The position numbers and the translations under genes were made by a program. 64,000 nucleotides of DNA. Source: Comamonas sp. (lineage in GTDB: Bacteria > Pseudomonadota > Gammaproteobacteria > Burkholderiales > Burkholderiaceae_C). Numbering within the stretch: position 1 is the first letter of the stretch; the number at the start of each line of letters is the position of its first letter. The stretch covers positions 310,001 to 374,000 of the forward strand of contig JAITLR010000017.1 in the NCBI GenBank assembly GCA_031277805.1, in the 5' to 3' direction. Under the pieces are notes generated by a model. It did no database searches. It was given only the letters and a program-made list of their open reading frames with translations, and was not told the origin of the DNA. Shown piece by piece: positions 17,735 to 27,200 of this stretch.

Positions 17735-18238
17735 GTGAATACCCGACCGGTTCCGCAAACCATCCATCAGATGCTGCTGTTTCGCATCAACCGCTTCTTT
17801 GGCGCAGCCGGCGGCGTGGCCATGCGCATGTGCGAGGCCCGCTTCGGACTGACGCGCCGCGAATGGGGCGTGATGGCCACGGTGGCCATGAACGAGGGCT
17901 TGCTGTCGTCGGAGCTGGCAGAGAAGGCGCAGCTGGACAGGGCGCGGACATCACGCGCGCTCAGTGGTCTGGAGGACAAGGGCTGGGTACGGCGCCAGCC
18001 CTTGCCCGGCGATCGCCGCAGGGTTGCCATCTATCTGACGGAGGAGGGCCGGGCCATGTACGAGCGCATCCTGCCTGCGATGGCCCAGATTCATATGGAT
18101 CTGGTGTCGGTGCTCAGTGACGAGGAGATCTCCCAGTTCGATGCCATGCTGGCCAGATTGCAGGCCCATGCCCAGACGCTGGAGCAACTGCCGCAATACG
18201 CGGATCTGCCGCGTGTGGAGCGGAGCAGGAAAAGGTGA
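17735..18238 (+). CDS. MarR-family transcriptional regulator
   Basis: A 167-residue winged-helix regulator. The DNA-binding part includes RREWGVMATVAMNEGLLSSE and ARTSRALSGLEDKGWV, followed by the wing RQPLPGDRRRVAIYLTEEG. The GTG at 17735 is the most plausible start; an ATG at 17771 (MLLFRI) is an alternative. It diverges from the Bug/sulfatase pair and probably controls it in response to a small aromatic or anionic ligand, though this is inferred from layout only. Confidence 0.9.
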   Translation: MNTRPVPQTIHQMLLFRINRFFGAAGGVAMRMCEARFGLTRREWGVMATVAMNEGLLSSELAEKAQLDRARTSRALSGLEDKGWVRRQPLPGDRRRVAIYLTEEGRAMYERILPAMAQIHMDLVSVLSDEEISQFDAMLARLQAHAQTLEQLPQYADLPRVERSRKR

Positions 18239-18333
18239 CTCCCCCTGAGCCGCTGCGCGGCTTCCCCTGGCCGAGCGCCCCTCTCTCTTCGGGAGGGGGA
18301 CGGCGCCATCGCCGCGAGGCGGCTCTTGCCAAG
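18237..18333. repeat. Dispersed intergenic repeat, family B, copy 1
   Basis: CCCCTGAGCCGCTGCGCGGC, then TTCCCCTGGCCGAGCGCC and a second GC-rich hairpin ending GGCGGCTCTTGC. A variant lies at 53724-53815. Each half is a strong inverted repeat (for example GAGCCGCTGCGCGGCTT). It sits between the MarR gene and lolC. Confidence 0.7.
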
Positions 18334-18457
18334 TGCGGCTTTGGACACTGTTTTTCACGAATGTTGTCGCTTGTCTTGCAGACGGTTTCACAAGAAAAGC
18401 CCGATTGAGGGAGGGCTGGAGCAAGGGCATCGCTGCCGGTGCCACAATGCGGGCAAC

Positions 18458-19711
18458 ATGCAATTTCCCTACGAATTGGCCGTCGGCTGGCGCTATACCC
18501 GTGCGGGGCGCGCCACACGCCGTAATGGCTTCATCTCCTTTATTTCCGGTGTTTCCATGCTTGGCATTGCGCTGGGCGTGGCGGCCTTGATCATTGTGCT
18601 CAGCGTGATGAACGGCTTCCAGAAGGAAGTGCGCGATCGCATGCTCAGTGTGGTTTCACATGTGGAAATCTTTGCGCCGCAGGGCGCACCGCTGCCCGAT
18701 GTGGAGCGCACCATGCGCGAGGCGCGCGCCAACCCCGAGGTGATAGGCGCAGCGCCTTTTGTCTCGGCCCAGGCATTGCTGGCGCGTGGCGAGGACATGA
18801 AGGGCGCGCTGGTGCGCGGCATAGACCCGGCGCGTGAAGGCGAGGTCACCGATCTGGCTGCCACCAGCGGCGAGGTGCTGCAGCGCCTGCAGCCCGGCGC
18901 GTTCAAGGTGGTCTTGGGCATAGAGCTGGCGCGTTCTCTGGGCGTGGTCGAAGGCGATGTGATCACGCTGATCGCGCCCAGCGGCCAGGTCACGCCAGCT
19001 GGAGTCTTGCCCCGCATGAAGCAGATGACGGTGGCGGGTACCTTCGACTCCGGCCACTACGAATATGACTCCACGCTGGTGATGATGCATTACGAGGATG
19101 CAGAGCGCATCTTCCGCCTGGAAGGGCCAACGGGCATTCGCCTCAAGCTCAAGGATCTGCATGAAGCACCGCGCGTGGCCCATGAGCTGGCCGACACGCT
19201 GACGGACCGCCTCTTCATCCGCGACTGGACGCAGCAGAACAAGACCTGGTTTGCTGCCGTGCAGCTGGAAAAACGCATGATGTTCATCATCCTCACGCTG
19301 ATCGTGGCGGTAGCGGCCTTCAATCTGGTTTCCACGCTGGTGATGAGTGTGCAGGACAAGCGCGCCGACATCGCCATTCTGCGTACTTTGGGCGCGTCGC
19401 CCTCGTCCATCATGGGGATCTTCATGGTGCAGGGGGCCATGGTGGGCGTGATCGGCACGCTGGCCGGACTGGCGCTGGGCTTGCTGATTGCCGTGAATAT
19501 CGACGTCATCGTGCCTGCCATCGAGCATGCCTTGCACGCCAGCTTCCTGCCCAAGGACATCTATCTGATCAGCAAGATGCCCAGCGAGCCACAAAGCGCA
19601 GATATCGTGCCGATTGCCGTCATTTCCCTGATTCTTTCCTTTGTGGCGACGATTTATCCCAGCTGGCGTGCCAGCCGCGTGAACCCTGCGGAGGCACTGC
19701 GTTATGAATGA
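18458..19711 (+). CDS. lolC: Lipoprotein-releasing ABC transporter permease (LolC/LolE type)
   Basis: A 417-residue inner-membrane permease that extracts lipoproteins for transfer to the periplasmic chaperone LolA. It has the LolC/E opening ([15 protein letters not shown]) and four membrane helices: one near residues 25-50 and three in the C-terminal FtsX domain (about 270-410), with a large MacB-type periplasmic domain between them. The ATG at 18458 gives the normal family length. It overlaps lolD by 8 bp. No second permease gene adjoins, so the transporter may use one permease type, as in LolFD systems. Confidence 0.93.
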   Translation: MQFPYELAVGWRYTRAGRATRRNGFISFISGVSMLGIALGVAALIIVLSVMNGFQKEVRDRMLSVVSHVEIFAPQGAPLPDVERTMREARANPEVIGAAPFVSAQALLARGEDMKGALVRGIDPAREGEVTDLAATSGEVLQRLQPGAFKVVLGIELARSLGVVEGDVITLIAPSGQVTPAGVLPRMKQMTVAGTFDSGHYEYDSTLVMMHYEDAERIFRLEGPTGIRLKLKDLHEAPRVAHELADTLTDRLFIRDWTQQNKTWFAAVQLEKRMMFIILTLIVAVAAFNLVSTLVMSVQDKRADIAILRTLGASPSSIMGIFMVQGAMVGVIGTLAGLALGLLIAVNIDVIVPAIEHALHASFLPKDIYLISKMPSEPQSADIVPIAVISLILSFVATIYPSWRASRVNPAEALRYE

Positions 19712-20393
19712 TTTTGTGACAGAACAGACCGTGCTGGAAGCTCAGGGCCTGACCAAGCGCTTTGCCGAGGGCAAGCTTGATGTGACGGTACTGCAGGGTG
19801 TAGACCTGCAGGTGAACGCCGGCGAGACGCTGGCGATTGTGGGGGCTTCGGGCTCGGGCAAGTCCACCCTGCTGCACCTGCTGGGCGGACTGGATTCGCC
19901 CACGACCGGCAGCGTGACCTTGATGGAGCAGCCACTGCACCGGCTCAGCCCGCAAAAGCAGGGAGCGCTACGCAACCAGCACCTGGGCTTCATCTATCAG
20001 TTTCACCATCTGCTGGCGGAGTTCACGGCCCAGGAAAACGTGGCCATGCCGCTGCGCATTCGCCGCGACGCCAAGGAAGATTGCATGGATCGCGCAGCCG
20101 AGATGCTGCGCGCCGTGGGTCTGGGCGAACGCATGTCACACCGTCCGGCCGAGCTGTCTGGCGGCGAGCGCCAGCGTGTGGCGATCGCCCGTGCACTGGT
20201 CACGCGTCCGGCTTGCGTGCTGGCCGATGAGCCCACGGGCAATCTGGACAGGGGGACGGCCGATTCCGTCTTTGCGCTGATGCTGGAGCTGGCGCGCAGT
20301 CATGGCACGGCGTTTGTGATGGTCACTCACGACGAGGGGCTGGCTGCACGCTGCGACCGCATGGTGCGGCTGGTGCGCGGACAACTGGCCTGA
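19704..20393 (+). CDS. lolD: Lipoprotein-releasing ABC transporter ATPase LolD
   Basis: A 229-residue ABC ATPase. Visible motifs are Walker [10 protein letters not shown], the Q-loop region [10 protein letters not shown] (characteristic of LolD), signature LSGGERQR, Walker B CVLADEPT and the H-loop VTHD. It energises LolC-mediated release of lipoproteins. It is translationally coupled to lolC by an 8-bp overlap and followed by a repeat element and a palindromic terminator. Confidence 0.96.
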   Translation: MNDFVTEQTVLEAQGLTKRFAEGKLDVTVLQGVDLQVNAGETLAIVGASGSGKSTLLHLLGGLDSPTTGSVTLMEQPLHRLSPQKQGALRNQHLGFIYQFHHLLAEFTAQENVAMPLRIRRDAKEDCMDRAAEMLRAVGLGERMSHRPAELSGGERQRVAIARALVTRPACVLADEPTGNLDRGTADSVFALMLELARSHGTAFVMVTHDEGLAARCDRMVRLVRGQLA

Positions 20394-20416
20394 AGCGGGT
20401 AGACGAAAAAAGGTAG

Positions 20417-20492
20417 GACTTACGCAAACAAGGATGCACTCGGATTGCTGCCTTGAAGCGAAGCTCTTGCCTGAACCTGATTTGCGTAAGTC
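20417..20492. repeat. MITE-like element, family C, copy 1 (76 bp)
   Basis: Bounded by a perfect 12-bp inverted repeat, GACTTACGCAAA (20417-20428) and TTTGCGTAAGTC (20481-20492). The interior contains CTCTTGCCTGAACCTGA. It carries no gene. Related copies are at 23570-23626 (inverted) and 39188-39263. Confidence 0.8.
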
Positions 20493-20519
20493 GTGAAAGG
20501 CTCCCTGGGAGCCTTTCAC
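20493..20519. terminator. Palindromic terminator between lolD and the PAS chemoreceptor
   Basis: GTGAAAGGCTCCC and GGGAGCCTTTCAC form a perfect 13-bp inverted repeat around a single T. It lies between convergent genes and abuts the family C repeat. No long T-run follows, so termination strength is uncertain. Confidence 0.55.
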
Positions 20520-20544
20520 ATTGAAATAAAGCTCTATCCCTTTA

Positions 20545-21960
20545 TCAGCAAGCGCTGATGGCTGCATTCTTGATAGCAAGATGGGCTTGCTCGCGTGCCA
20601 GCTTACGGGCCGGTGCAGGCACGATTTCGGATGATTCCAGGTCTTGTGCACTGACCGTGTCCTGAGCTGTCAGATTTTCGGTCAGCTCATGCAATCTGGA
20701 GGATTGGGCCAGCAAGGTCTGCACCACATCGCCCATGATCTGCGTGACCTGGTGCGAAGAAGCAACGATCTCCTCCATGGTCTTTCCGGCATCCCGCACC
20801 TGGGTCACGCCCTGGGTGACCTGATGGGCCGATGCCTGGATCAGTTGCTTGATCTCCTTGGCGGCCTCTGCACTGTGCTGTGCCAGTTGGCGCACCTCAT
20901 TGGCGACCACGGCGAAGCCACGGCCTTGCTCGCCTGCGCGGGCGGCTTCCACGGCGGCGTTGAGTGCCAATAGATTGGTCTGGAAGGCGATGGAGTCCAT
21001 CATGCCGATAATGTCGCCAATCTTGCGGGAGCTGGCGCTGATGGATTCCATGGTGCTCACCACGCTCTGCACGGTGCGCCCGCCAGCTTCGGCTACATGG
21101 CAGGCATCCTGTGCCAGCGCATTGGCCTGGCGTGCCTGGCTGGCGCTGGATGTCAGGCCTTGCACCGTCTGGCGCAAGGTCTGCACGGCCATCACGCGGC
21201 GGGTGATATCGGTGGCGAACTTCACGACCTTGAAAGGCCTGCCTTCCGCGTCCAGGATGGGGTTGTAGCTGGCCTCTATCCATACCTTGCGGCCATTTTT
21301 GCCGATGCGCAGATACTGCCCGGCATCGTGATGCCCCTGACTCAGCTTGCGCCAGAACTGCTGGTAGGCGGGGCTTTGCCGTTCCTGTGTTTGCACAAAC
21401 ATGCTGTGGTGCTGGCCCACGATTTCGTGCAGTGCATAGCCCATGGTCTGCAGAAACAACGTGTTTGCATCCAGGATGATGCCGTTCAGATCGAACTCGA
21501 TGGTGGCCTGCACCTTGGCGATCGCGTTGAGCTGGCCGCGTGCATCGTCTTCGCGCAGCTGCTGATCGGTGATGTCGGTGGCGTATTTGACCACCTTGCA
21601 GGGCTTGCCCTGGCTGTTGAAGATGGGGTTGTAGCTGGCCTGCAGCCATACATCCTGACCCTGGCTGTTGATGCGACGGTAGCGTCCGCAGTCATGCACG
21701 CCAGAGCCCAGACGCTGCCAGAAGCTCGCGTATTCTGCGGATTGCTGCGTTTGCTCGTCGACAAACATGCGGTGGTGCTGGCCGATGATGTCCTGTGCGC
21801 TGTAACCCATGGTGCGCAGAAAGATGTCGTTGGCGGCCAGGACATGGCCTTGCAGGTCGAATTCGATTACCGCCTGAACCTCATTGAGCGCATCAAGTTT
21901 GCCTCGCATGTCAACGTATTGCTGGCGTTGGCTGCGAGCTCCCCAGAGAAAGCCGGTCAT
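20545..21960 (-). CDS. Soluble PAS-PAS methyl-accepting chemotaxis protein
   Basis: A 471-residue chemoreceptor with no membrane helix, so a cytoplasmic sensor. Two PAS domains with PAC motifs occupy about residues 20-135 and 145-255; each has MGY, GQHH and KVVK(Y/F)ATDIT. A signalling domain follows with the conserved tip [19 protein letters not shown]. Compared with the receptor at the window start, both arms of the hairpin are shortened, and the methylation-type helices ([10 protein letters not shown] and [10 protein letters not shown] equivalents) are missing. It resembles BdlA/Aer-type energy or redox sensors. GGGAG precedes the ATG. Confidence 0.92.
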   Translation of the reverse strand: MTGFLWGARSQRQQYVDMRGKLDALNEVQAVIEFDLQGHVLAANDIFLRTMGYSAQDIIGQHHRMFVDEQTQQSAEYASFWQRLGSGVHDCGRYRRINSQGQDVWLQASYNPIFNSQGKPCKVVKYATDITDQQLREDDARGQLNAIAKVQATIEFDLNGIILDANTLFLQTMGYALHEIVGQHHSMFVQTQERQSPAYQQFWRKLSQGHHDAGQYLRIGKNGRKVWIEASYNPILDAEGRPFKVVKFATDITRRVMAVQTLRQTVQGLTSSASQARQANALAQDACHVAEAGGRTVQSVVSTMESISASSRKIGDIIGMMDSIAFQTNLLALNAAVEAARAGEQGRGFAVVANEVRQLAQHSAEAAKEIKQLIQASAHQVTQGVTQVRDAGKTMEEIVASSHQVTQIMGDVVQTLLAQSSRLHELTENLTAQDTVSAQDLESSEIVPAPARKLAREQAHLAIKNAAISAC

Positions 21961-22104
21961 GACACGCTCCCATCGGTAGTCGGAAAGTTTGCTAATGTTT
22001 CATTTGTTTCAATTTGTTATGTGTAGGACGAAACAGCTTCTTGCATCTGCTCGGACACAGAGCATTCCCTGAGTCCGTTACTGGACGGATGGCATGATGT
22101 CTGC

Positions 22105-22929
22105 ATGCCTTGCTGGATCGATACCCACTGCCATCTGGATGCTGCCGAATTTGCGCCGGACCGTGATGATGTGCGCGCGGCAGCCCGTGCGGCGGGTGTC
22201 GGGCATCTGCTCATTCCGGCGGTGGAGCGCAGCCATTGGCAGGAAGTGCTCGAACTGGCCCACCGCCACGGCGACAGCTATGCGCTGGGCATTCACCCGC
22301 TCTATACGCCAAGGGCCGACGAAAGCGATATAGGCGCTCTGCGCGATTTGCTGACCCGGCAGCGCGCCGATCCGCACTTGGTGGCGGTGGGTGAAATCGG
22401 TCTGGACTTCTTCGTACCGGGACTGGATGCGCAGCGCCAGATCTGGTTTTACGAACAGCAGATCCGTCTGGCGCGTGAGTTCGAACTGCCCGTCATCCTG
22501 CATGTGCGCAAGAGCAGTGATCGATTGCTCAAGACCTTGCGCACGCACAAGGTGGTGGGCGGCATTGCCCACGCTTTCAATGGCAGTGCCCAGCAGGCCC
22601 AGGCTTTCATCGATCTGGGTTTCAAACTGGGCTTTGGTGGTGCGGTGACTTACGACCGAGCGCTCAAGCTACGCGAGCTGGCGGCCGGTCTGCCACTGCA
22701 GTCACTGGTGCTGGAAACCGATGCCCCTGACATCCCGCCCCACTGGCTCTACACCACGGCCGAGCAGCGCGCCACCGGCATGAGCCAGGGCAGAAACAGT
22801 CCGGCCGAGCTGCCGCGAATCGCGGCCCAGGTGGCGCAGCTGCGTGGCATCAGCGTCGATGCATTGGCCGAAGCCAGTACGGCCAATGCCAGGCAGGTGC
22901 TGGGGTTGCCCATGCTGCATCAAGCATGA
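22105..22929 (+). CDS. TatD family metal-dependent hydrolase
   Basis: A 274-residue TIM-barrel hydrolase of the TatD DNase family. Metal-binding motifs are visible: DTHCHLD (residues 6-12), GEIGLDFF, LHVRKSSD, a His in IAHAFNGS and the late Asp in LETDAPDIPP. Characterised relatives are 3'-5' exonucleases or deoxyribonucleases, but the substrate here is unknown. It diverges from the PAS chemoreceptor gene and is followed by the glycosylase-like gene. Confidence 0.92.
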   Translation: MPCWIDTHCHLDAAEFAPDRDDVRAAARAAGVGHLLIPAVERSHWQEVLELAHRHGDSYALGIHPLYTPRADESDIGALRDLLTRQRADPHLVAVGEIGLDFFVPGLDAQRQIWFYEQQIRLAREFELPVILHVRKSSDRLLKTLRTHKVVGGIAHAFNGSAQQAQAFIDLGFKLGFGGAVTYDRALKLRELAAGLPLQSLVLETDAPDIPPHWLYTTAEQRATGMSQGRNSPAELPRIAAQVAQLRGISVDALAEASTANARQVLGLPMLHQA

Positions 22930-22935
22930 AATTAG

Positions 22936-22978
22936 AAGCAAGCGCATGCCTGTCAAGCGCAAGCTGCTCCTGTTTTGA
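22936..22978. repeat. Dispersed repeat, family D, copy 2
   Basis: AGCAAGCGCATGCCTGTCAA followed by GCGCAAGCTGCTCCTGTTTT, just after the TatD gene stop. Same consensus parts (CAAGCGC, AGCTGCT) as the other family D sites. Confidence 0.55.
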
Positions 22979-23025
22979 ATAGCGCTGCGGCACACAGGCC
23001 GATGGCAGCTGGGCGACAATTGGGC

Positions 23026-23565
23026 ATGCCCAAGAAACAATCCGCTGTTGACGCTGTTTCCGAGCCTGTGCGCTGGCAGGGGCTGGAGGCGGTGGCAGAT
23101 GCACGCACCAAAGCGCTGGTGCTGGGCAGCTTTCCCGGTGTGCGCTCGCTGCAGCTGCAGCAGTACTATGCTCATCCGCAAAACCAGTTCTGGCCCTTGC
23201 TTCAGGCTTTGTGGCCTCAGCATGCGCAGCCGCCACGGGGCGATTACGCGGGCCGCTGCGAATGGCTGCTGGCACGCGGGCTGGGGCTGTGGGATGTCTA
23301 TGACAGCTGCGAACGTGAAGGCAGCCTGGATAGTGCCATCCGTGCCGCCCAGGTCAATGACTTTGCGGGCCTGCGCGAACGTTGTCCCGGCCTGAAGCTG
23401 GCCTTGCACAACGGGGGGGAAAGTTACAAGCATGCGCGCCAGACCGAGGCCCTGGGTCTGACGGCGCTCAAGCTGCCATCGACCAGCCCGGCTCATGCCA
23501 GCTGGTCATTCGAAAAAAAGCTGCAGGCATGGCGCGAGGCCCTGGCCACCCATGAACTGCTTTGA
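23026..23565 (+). CDS. DNA-deoxyinosine glycosylase (uracil-DNA glycosylase superfamily)
   Basis: A 179-residue protein like the hypoxanthine/deoxyinosine-DNA glycosylases, which remove deaminated adenine in base-excision repair. It has the active-site-type motif LVLGSFPGVRSLQ, then YYAHPQNQFW, GLGLWDVYDSC and the C-terminal LPSTSPAHA, all typical of this UDG superfamily branch. The ATG at 23026 was chosen because upstream in-frame sequence falls in the repeat. The nucleobase specificity is inferred. Confidence 0.88.
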   Translation: MPKKQSAVDAVSEPVRWQGLEAVADARTKALVLGSFPGVRSLQLQQYYAHPQNQFWPLLQALWPQHAQPPRGDYAGRCEWLLARGLGLWDVYDSCEREGSLDSAIRAAQVNDFAGLRERCPGLKLALHNGGESYKHARQTEALGLTALKLPSTSPAHASWSFEKKLQAWREALATHELL

Positions 23566-23569
23566 ACAT

Positions 23570-23626
23570 GACTTATGCAAACCAGGTCCAGGCAAGAGTT
23601 TTGTCTCGATCTTGTTTGCGTAAGTC
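23570..23626. repeat. MITE-like element, family C, copy 2 (57 bp, inverted)
   Basis: Starts GACTTATGCAAA and ends TTTGCGTAAGTC. The interior CAGGTCCAGGCAAGAG is the reverse complement of the conserved interior of copies 1 and 3 with one change. It lies 5 bp after the glycosylase stop. Confidence 0.8.
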
Positions 23627-23648
23627 TTATTGAAGATTGGTGTGAAAC

Positions 23649-24518
23649 GTGATTCGTAAAACCCGTGGCGGAGCCAAGTCCGCGCAAGACAAGAAAGCGG
23701 CAACAGCGCCTGAACTGCCCGAAGTCAGCGTCTCCGACGACGGTGATGTTCGCTATCTGCACCTGGGCACGCCCTGGGTACAGGGCTCCATGCGCATACG
23801 CGACCCCTTCGATATCGATCTCGAGTATGTGCAGCGCATGATGGGCTGGCTGTTGTTCGCAGACCCCGCGGAAGTACCCCGAATGCATGCCATGCAGCTG
23901 GGGCTGGGGGCAGGTGCCATCACCAAGTTCTGCCACAAGAAGCTGCGCATGAAGACCACGGCCATCGAGCTGAATCCGCAGGTGCTGACTGTGTGCCGCA
24001 GCTGGTTCAAGCTGCCGCCCGACAGCAGTGCGCTGCAGGTGGTGCTGGCCGATGCGGCGGTGGAGATCAAAAAGCCCGAATGGCATGGCACGGTCGATGC
24101 ACTGGCCGTGGACCTGTACGACCATGAGGCGGCGGCGCCGGTGCTCGACAGCGCCGAGTTCTATGCCGACTGCCGCAATCTGCTGACCGAGGACGGCATC
24201 ATGACGGTCAACCTGTTTGGTCGCTCGTCGAGTTTTGACAAAAGCCTGGACCAGATGGCTCAGGCTTTTGGCGAAGATGCACTCTGGGCCTTCCGCCCCA
24301 CGCGCGAGGGTAATACGGTGGTGCTGGCCCAGCGTACGCCGCGTGTGCTGCAGGGCGCCGAGCTGGATGTGGCTTGCGATCAGGTGCAGGCCCGCTGGGA
24401 TCTGAACACCACGCGCTGGGCCAAGGTGTTTGTCCCCGCGCGGGATGCCGAGGCGGGCAGCACGCTGGCCAAGGTCAAAGCCAAGATCGAGAAGATCAAC
24501 AGAGCCCAGGCGGACTGA
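23649..24518 (+). CDS. Spermidine synthase-like methyltransferase-fold protein
   Basis: A 289-residue Rossmann-fold protein of the spermidine synthase family. The nucleotide-binding motif appears as AMQLGLGAGAITKF and the following acidic position as TAIELNPQVL. The DAAVEI and ALAVDLYDHEA segments match the later SpeE motifs, but the classical polyamine-binding residues are not obvious, so true spermidine synthase activity is uncertain. The start is a GTG at 23649, 22 bp after the repeat. Confidence 0.8.
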   Translation: MIRKTRGGAKSAQDKKAATAPELPEVSVSDDGDVRYLHLGTPWVQGSMRIRDPFDIDLEYVQRMMGWLLFADPAEVPRMHAMQLGLGAGAITKFCHKKLRMKTTAIELNPQVLTVCRSWFKLPPDSSALQVVLADAAVEIKKPEWHGTVDALAVDLYDHEAAAPVLDSAEFYADCRNLLTEDGIMTVNLFGRSSSFDKSLDQMAQAFGEDALWAFRPTREGNTVVLAQRTPRVLQGAELDVACDQVQARWDLNTTRWAKVFVPARDAEAGSTLAKVKAKIEKINRAQAD

Positions 24519-24701
24519 TTGGAAAGACCTGATCGTAGAGCAGGCATCCAGGGCAGCGGCGGACTTGGGCGCCTGCATGATCAATAGCGGTATGAGCTGA
24601 ATCAGCCAATGGTGTCCAGGATAAGGTGAAGGCGCTCCCGGCGCTGAAGCAGAGTCGACGAACGGGGTACAGTCGAGGCAGTTTTTCTGCCCAGGCCCAT
24701 C

Positions 24702-26504
24702 ATGTCCTTGATTGAACCCACTCTTACCCGGCCCATCGAGTCTGCAGCCTATCAGGGCCCGCTGGACTGGCGCACGCTGGTGCAGTGGTTGAAGGACGAC
24801 GGAATCATCACGGCGCAGGAGGCCGAGCGTACAGTGGCACGCTGCTCGGCGGCCGAAAGCGTGCAACTGCCGCTGGTGCGGCTGGCCAATGTGGGCGTGC
24901 AGGGCGCGCAGTCCGGCAGGACGCTGGATATTGAAACCCTGACCCAGTATCTGGCCCAGCGCAGTGGTCTGGCTTATCTGCGCATTGACCCCTTGCGGGT
25001 GGATGTGGGCCGCGTCGGTGAAGTCATGAGTGCCAGCTATGCCGAGCGCCACAAGGTGCTGCCCGTGCAGGTCACGAGCAAGGAGGTGGTGATCGCCACG
25101 GCCGAGCCTTTCATTACCGACTGGGTCAGCGAGGTGGAGCGCCAGGCGCGTCGCAGCGTGCGCTGTGTGGTGGCCAACCCTCTCGATATCAAGCGCTACA
25201 CCGCCGAGTTCTTCGCTCTGGCCAAGTCCGTGCGTGCGGCCGAGAAGGCCGGAGGGGCGGCCAGCTCGGCCAGCTTTGAGCAGTTGGTGGAGCTGGGCAA
25301 GAGCAACAAGCAGCTCGACGCCAACGACCAGGGAGTGGTCAAGGTGGTGGACTGGTTGTGGCAGTACGCTTTCGATCAGCGCGCCAGCGACATCCATCTG
25401 GAGCCCAGGCGCGAGCAGGGTGTGATTCGCTTTCGCATCGACGGCGTGTTGCACCCGGTCTACCAGATGCCCATGGGGGTTCTCAATGCCATGGTGGCTC
25501 GCATCAAGCTGCTGGGGCGCATGGACGTGGTGGAAAAGCGCCGCCCGCTGGACGGCCGTATCAAGACTCGCAACCCGCGCGGCGAGGAAGTGGAAATGCG
25601 CTTGTCCACCTTGCCTACGGCCTTTGGTGAGAAGATGGTGATGCGCATCTTCGACCCCGAGAACACGGTCAAGAATCTCGATGCACTGGGCTTCAGCACC
25701 CATGATGCGCAGCGCTGGGAGGAGCTGGTCAAGCGGCCCCACGGCATCATTCTGGTCACCGGCCCTACGGGCTCGGGCAAGACGACCACGCTGTATTCCA
25801 CGCTCAAGCGCGTGGCAACCGAGGAGGTCAATGTCAGCACGGTGGAGGATCCCATCGAGATGATCGAGGCCAGCTTCAACCAGACCCAGGTGCAGCCCCA
25901 GCTGGATTTCAATTTCACCGAGGGGCTGCGCGCGCTGATGCGCCAGGATCCGGACATCATCATGGTGGGCGAAATCCGTGACCTGGCCACGGCAGAGATG
26001 GCCGTGCAGGCCGCGCTGACCGGGCACCTGGTGTTCTCCACGCTGCATACCAACGATGCGCCCAGCGCGGTCAGCCGCCTGATGGAGCTGGGCGTGCCGG
26101 CCTATCTGATCAATGCCACCCTGCTGGGCGTGCTGGCCCAGCGCCTGGTGCGCACGCTGTGCACCAACTGCAAGCAGCGCGATGAAGCGGCCACGCCCGA
26201 GGAGTTGGCTGAGACCGTCAAGCCCTGGAAGCTCAGCGGCAGCTACCAGCCCTACAAGCCCGTAGGCTGCGAGGACTGCCGCATGACGGGCTACCGGGGG
26301 CGCATGGGCTTGTATGAATTGCTGATGGTGTCGGAAGCGCTCAAGAAGCAGATTCACGATGCACCATCGATGGATGCCTTGCGCCGGCAGGCGGTGCAGG
26401 ATGGCATGCGCCCACTGCGGCTTGCCGGTGCATTGCGAGTAGCCGAAGGCGTCACAACCTTGTCCGAAGTGCTGGCCTGCACGCCTTTGATGAGCGAAAT
26501 CTGA
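24702..26504 (+). CDS. GspE/PilB-type secretion ATPase (isolated gene)
   Basis: A 600-residue type II secretion/type IV pilus traffic ATPase. It has an N-terminal MshEN-like region (about 20-170), Walker A GPTGSGKT at 354-361, an Asp box (VEDPIE), Walker B DPDIIMVGEIRD at about 416-427 and a His box (STLHTND). A zinc tetracysteine follows with CTNC (487-490) and CEDC (523-526). No pilin, platform or secretin gene is adjacent, so its partner system must lie elsewhere. It is distinct from the TadA ATPase in the same window. Confidence 0.93.
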   Translation: MSLIEPTLTRPIESAAYQGPLDWRTLVQWLKDDGIITAQEAERTVARCSAAESVQLPLVRLANVGVQGAQSGRTLDIETLTQYLAQRSGLAYLRIDPLRVDVGRVGEVMSASYAERHKVLPVQVTSKEVVIATAEPFITDWVSEVERQARRSVRCVVANPLDIKRYTAEFFALAKSVRAAEKAGGAASSASFEQLVELGKSNKQLDANDQGVVKVVDWLWQYAFDQRASDIHLEPRREQGVIRFRIDGVLHPVYQMPMGVLNAMVARIKLLGRMDVVEKRRPLDGRIKTRNPRGEEVEMRLSTLPTAFGEKMVMRIFDPENTVKNLDALGFSTHDAQRWEELVKRPHGIILVTGPTGSGKTTTLYSTLKRVATEEVNVSTVEDPIEMIEASFNQTQVQPQLDFNFTEGLRALMRQDPDIIMVGEIRDLATAEMAVQAALTGHLVFSTLHTNDAPSAVSRLMELGVPAYLINATLLGVLAQRLVRTLCTNCKQRDEAATPEELAETVKPWKLSGSYQPYKPVGCEDCRMTGYRGRMGLYELLMVSEALKKQIHDAPSMDALRRQAVQDGMRPLRLAGALRVAEGVTTLSEVLACTPLMSEI

Positions 26505-26696
26505 ACTGGGAAATGTGTGCGCCTGCTTGCGCCTTGATGCAGGTAAACAAAGCAGCGCATGACCGTTTTTTCAATACGGAAAATGTGTACAAAACGTCGG
26601 CATTAGGGTATGCCCTCTGTAGGTGGAATCCACATCAGGTCTGCTTTGTAAAGAAACGAGAATCGCCAAGTCGTGATTTCCGTAAGGAGACGTTTT

Positions 26697-27185
26697 GTGA
26701 AAATCAAGAGCCAAAAAGACTTTTTCTCCGGTCTGATGTTCTTGGTTGTCGGCCTCGCTTTTGCGATCGGCGCAACCAACTACACCATTGGCACCGGCGC
26801 CCGTATGGGTCCAGGTTACTTCCCTCTGATCCTGGGTGTGCTCATGGCCATCCTGGGTGCAGCCATCTGCATCGGCGGCCTGACCAAGGGCCCCGAAGGT
26901 GGTGACAAGATCGGTAAGTGGGCCTGGAAGCAGGTGTTCTTCATTCTGGCCGCCAACTTTGCCTTCGGCATCTTGCTGGTCGGTGTTCCTGGATTGGGCA
27001 TTCCCCAGTTCGGTCTGGTCATTGCGATCTACGCACTGGTCTTTATCGCAAGCATGGCGGGCGATAAGTTCAACTTCAAGGAAACAGCCATCCTGTCCAC
27101 CGTCCTGGCGGCTGGTAGCTATTTCGCTTTCGTGTGGGCGCTGAATCTGCAGTTCCCCGTGTGGCCTAGCTTCATTGCTGGCTAA
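26697..27185 (+). CDS. tctB: Tripartite tricarboxylate transporter small membrane subunit TctB
   Basis: A 162-residue TctB-type membrane protein with four to five hydrophobic helices and the early motif GARMGPGYFPLILG, typical of the family. The GTG start at 26697 follows an AAGGAG ribosome site with a 7-nt spacer; an upstream GTG is less likely. It lies 15 bp before tctA. A periplasmic tctC receptor is missing from the locus. Proline and glycine codons are biased to CCT and GGT, unlike the neighbours. Confidence 0.92.
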   Translation: MKIKSQKDFFSGLMFLVVGLAFAIGATNYTIGTGARMGPGYFPLILGVLMAILGAAICIGGLTKGPEGGDKIGKWAWKQVFFILAANFAFGILLVGVPGLGIPQFGLVIAIYALVFIASMAGDKFNFKETAILSTVLAAGSYFAFVWALNLQFPVWPSFIAG

Positions 27186-27200
27186 TCAGGAGCATCGTCC

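Noticed and set aside
23493-26357. Long open frame on the minus strand covering the spermidine-synthase-like gene and the GspE-like gene
   Set aside because: GC-rich antisense frame with composition typical of a shadow. No family resemblance, while the plus-strand genes show clear motifs.
26505-26696. Possible promoter before tctB
   Set aside because: Several weak -35/-10 matches exist but none with convincing spacing, so no single site was called.
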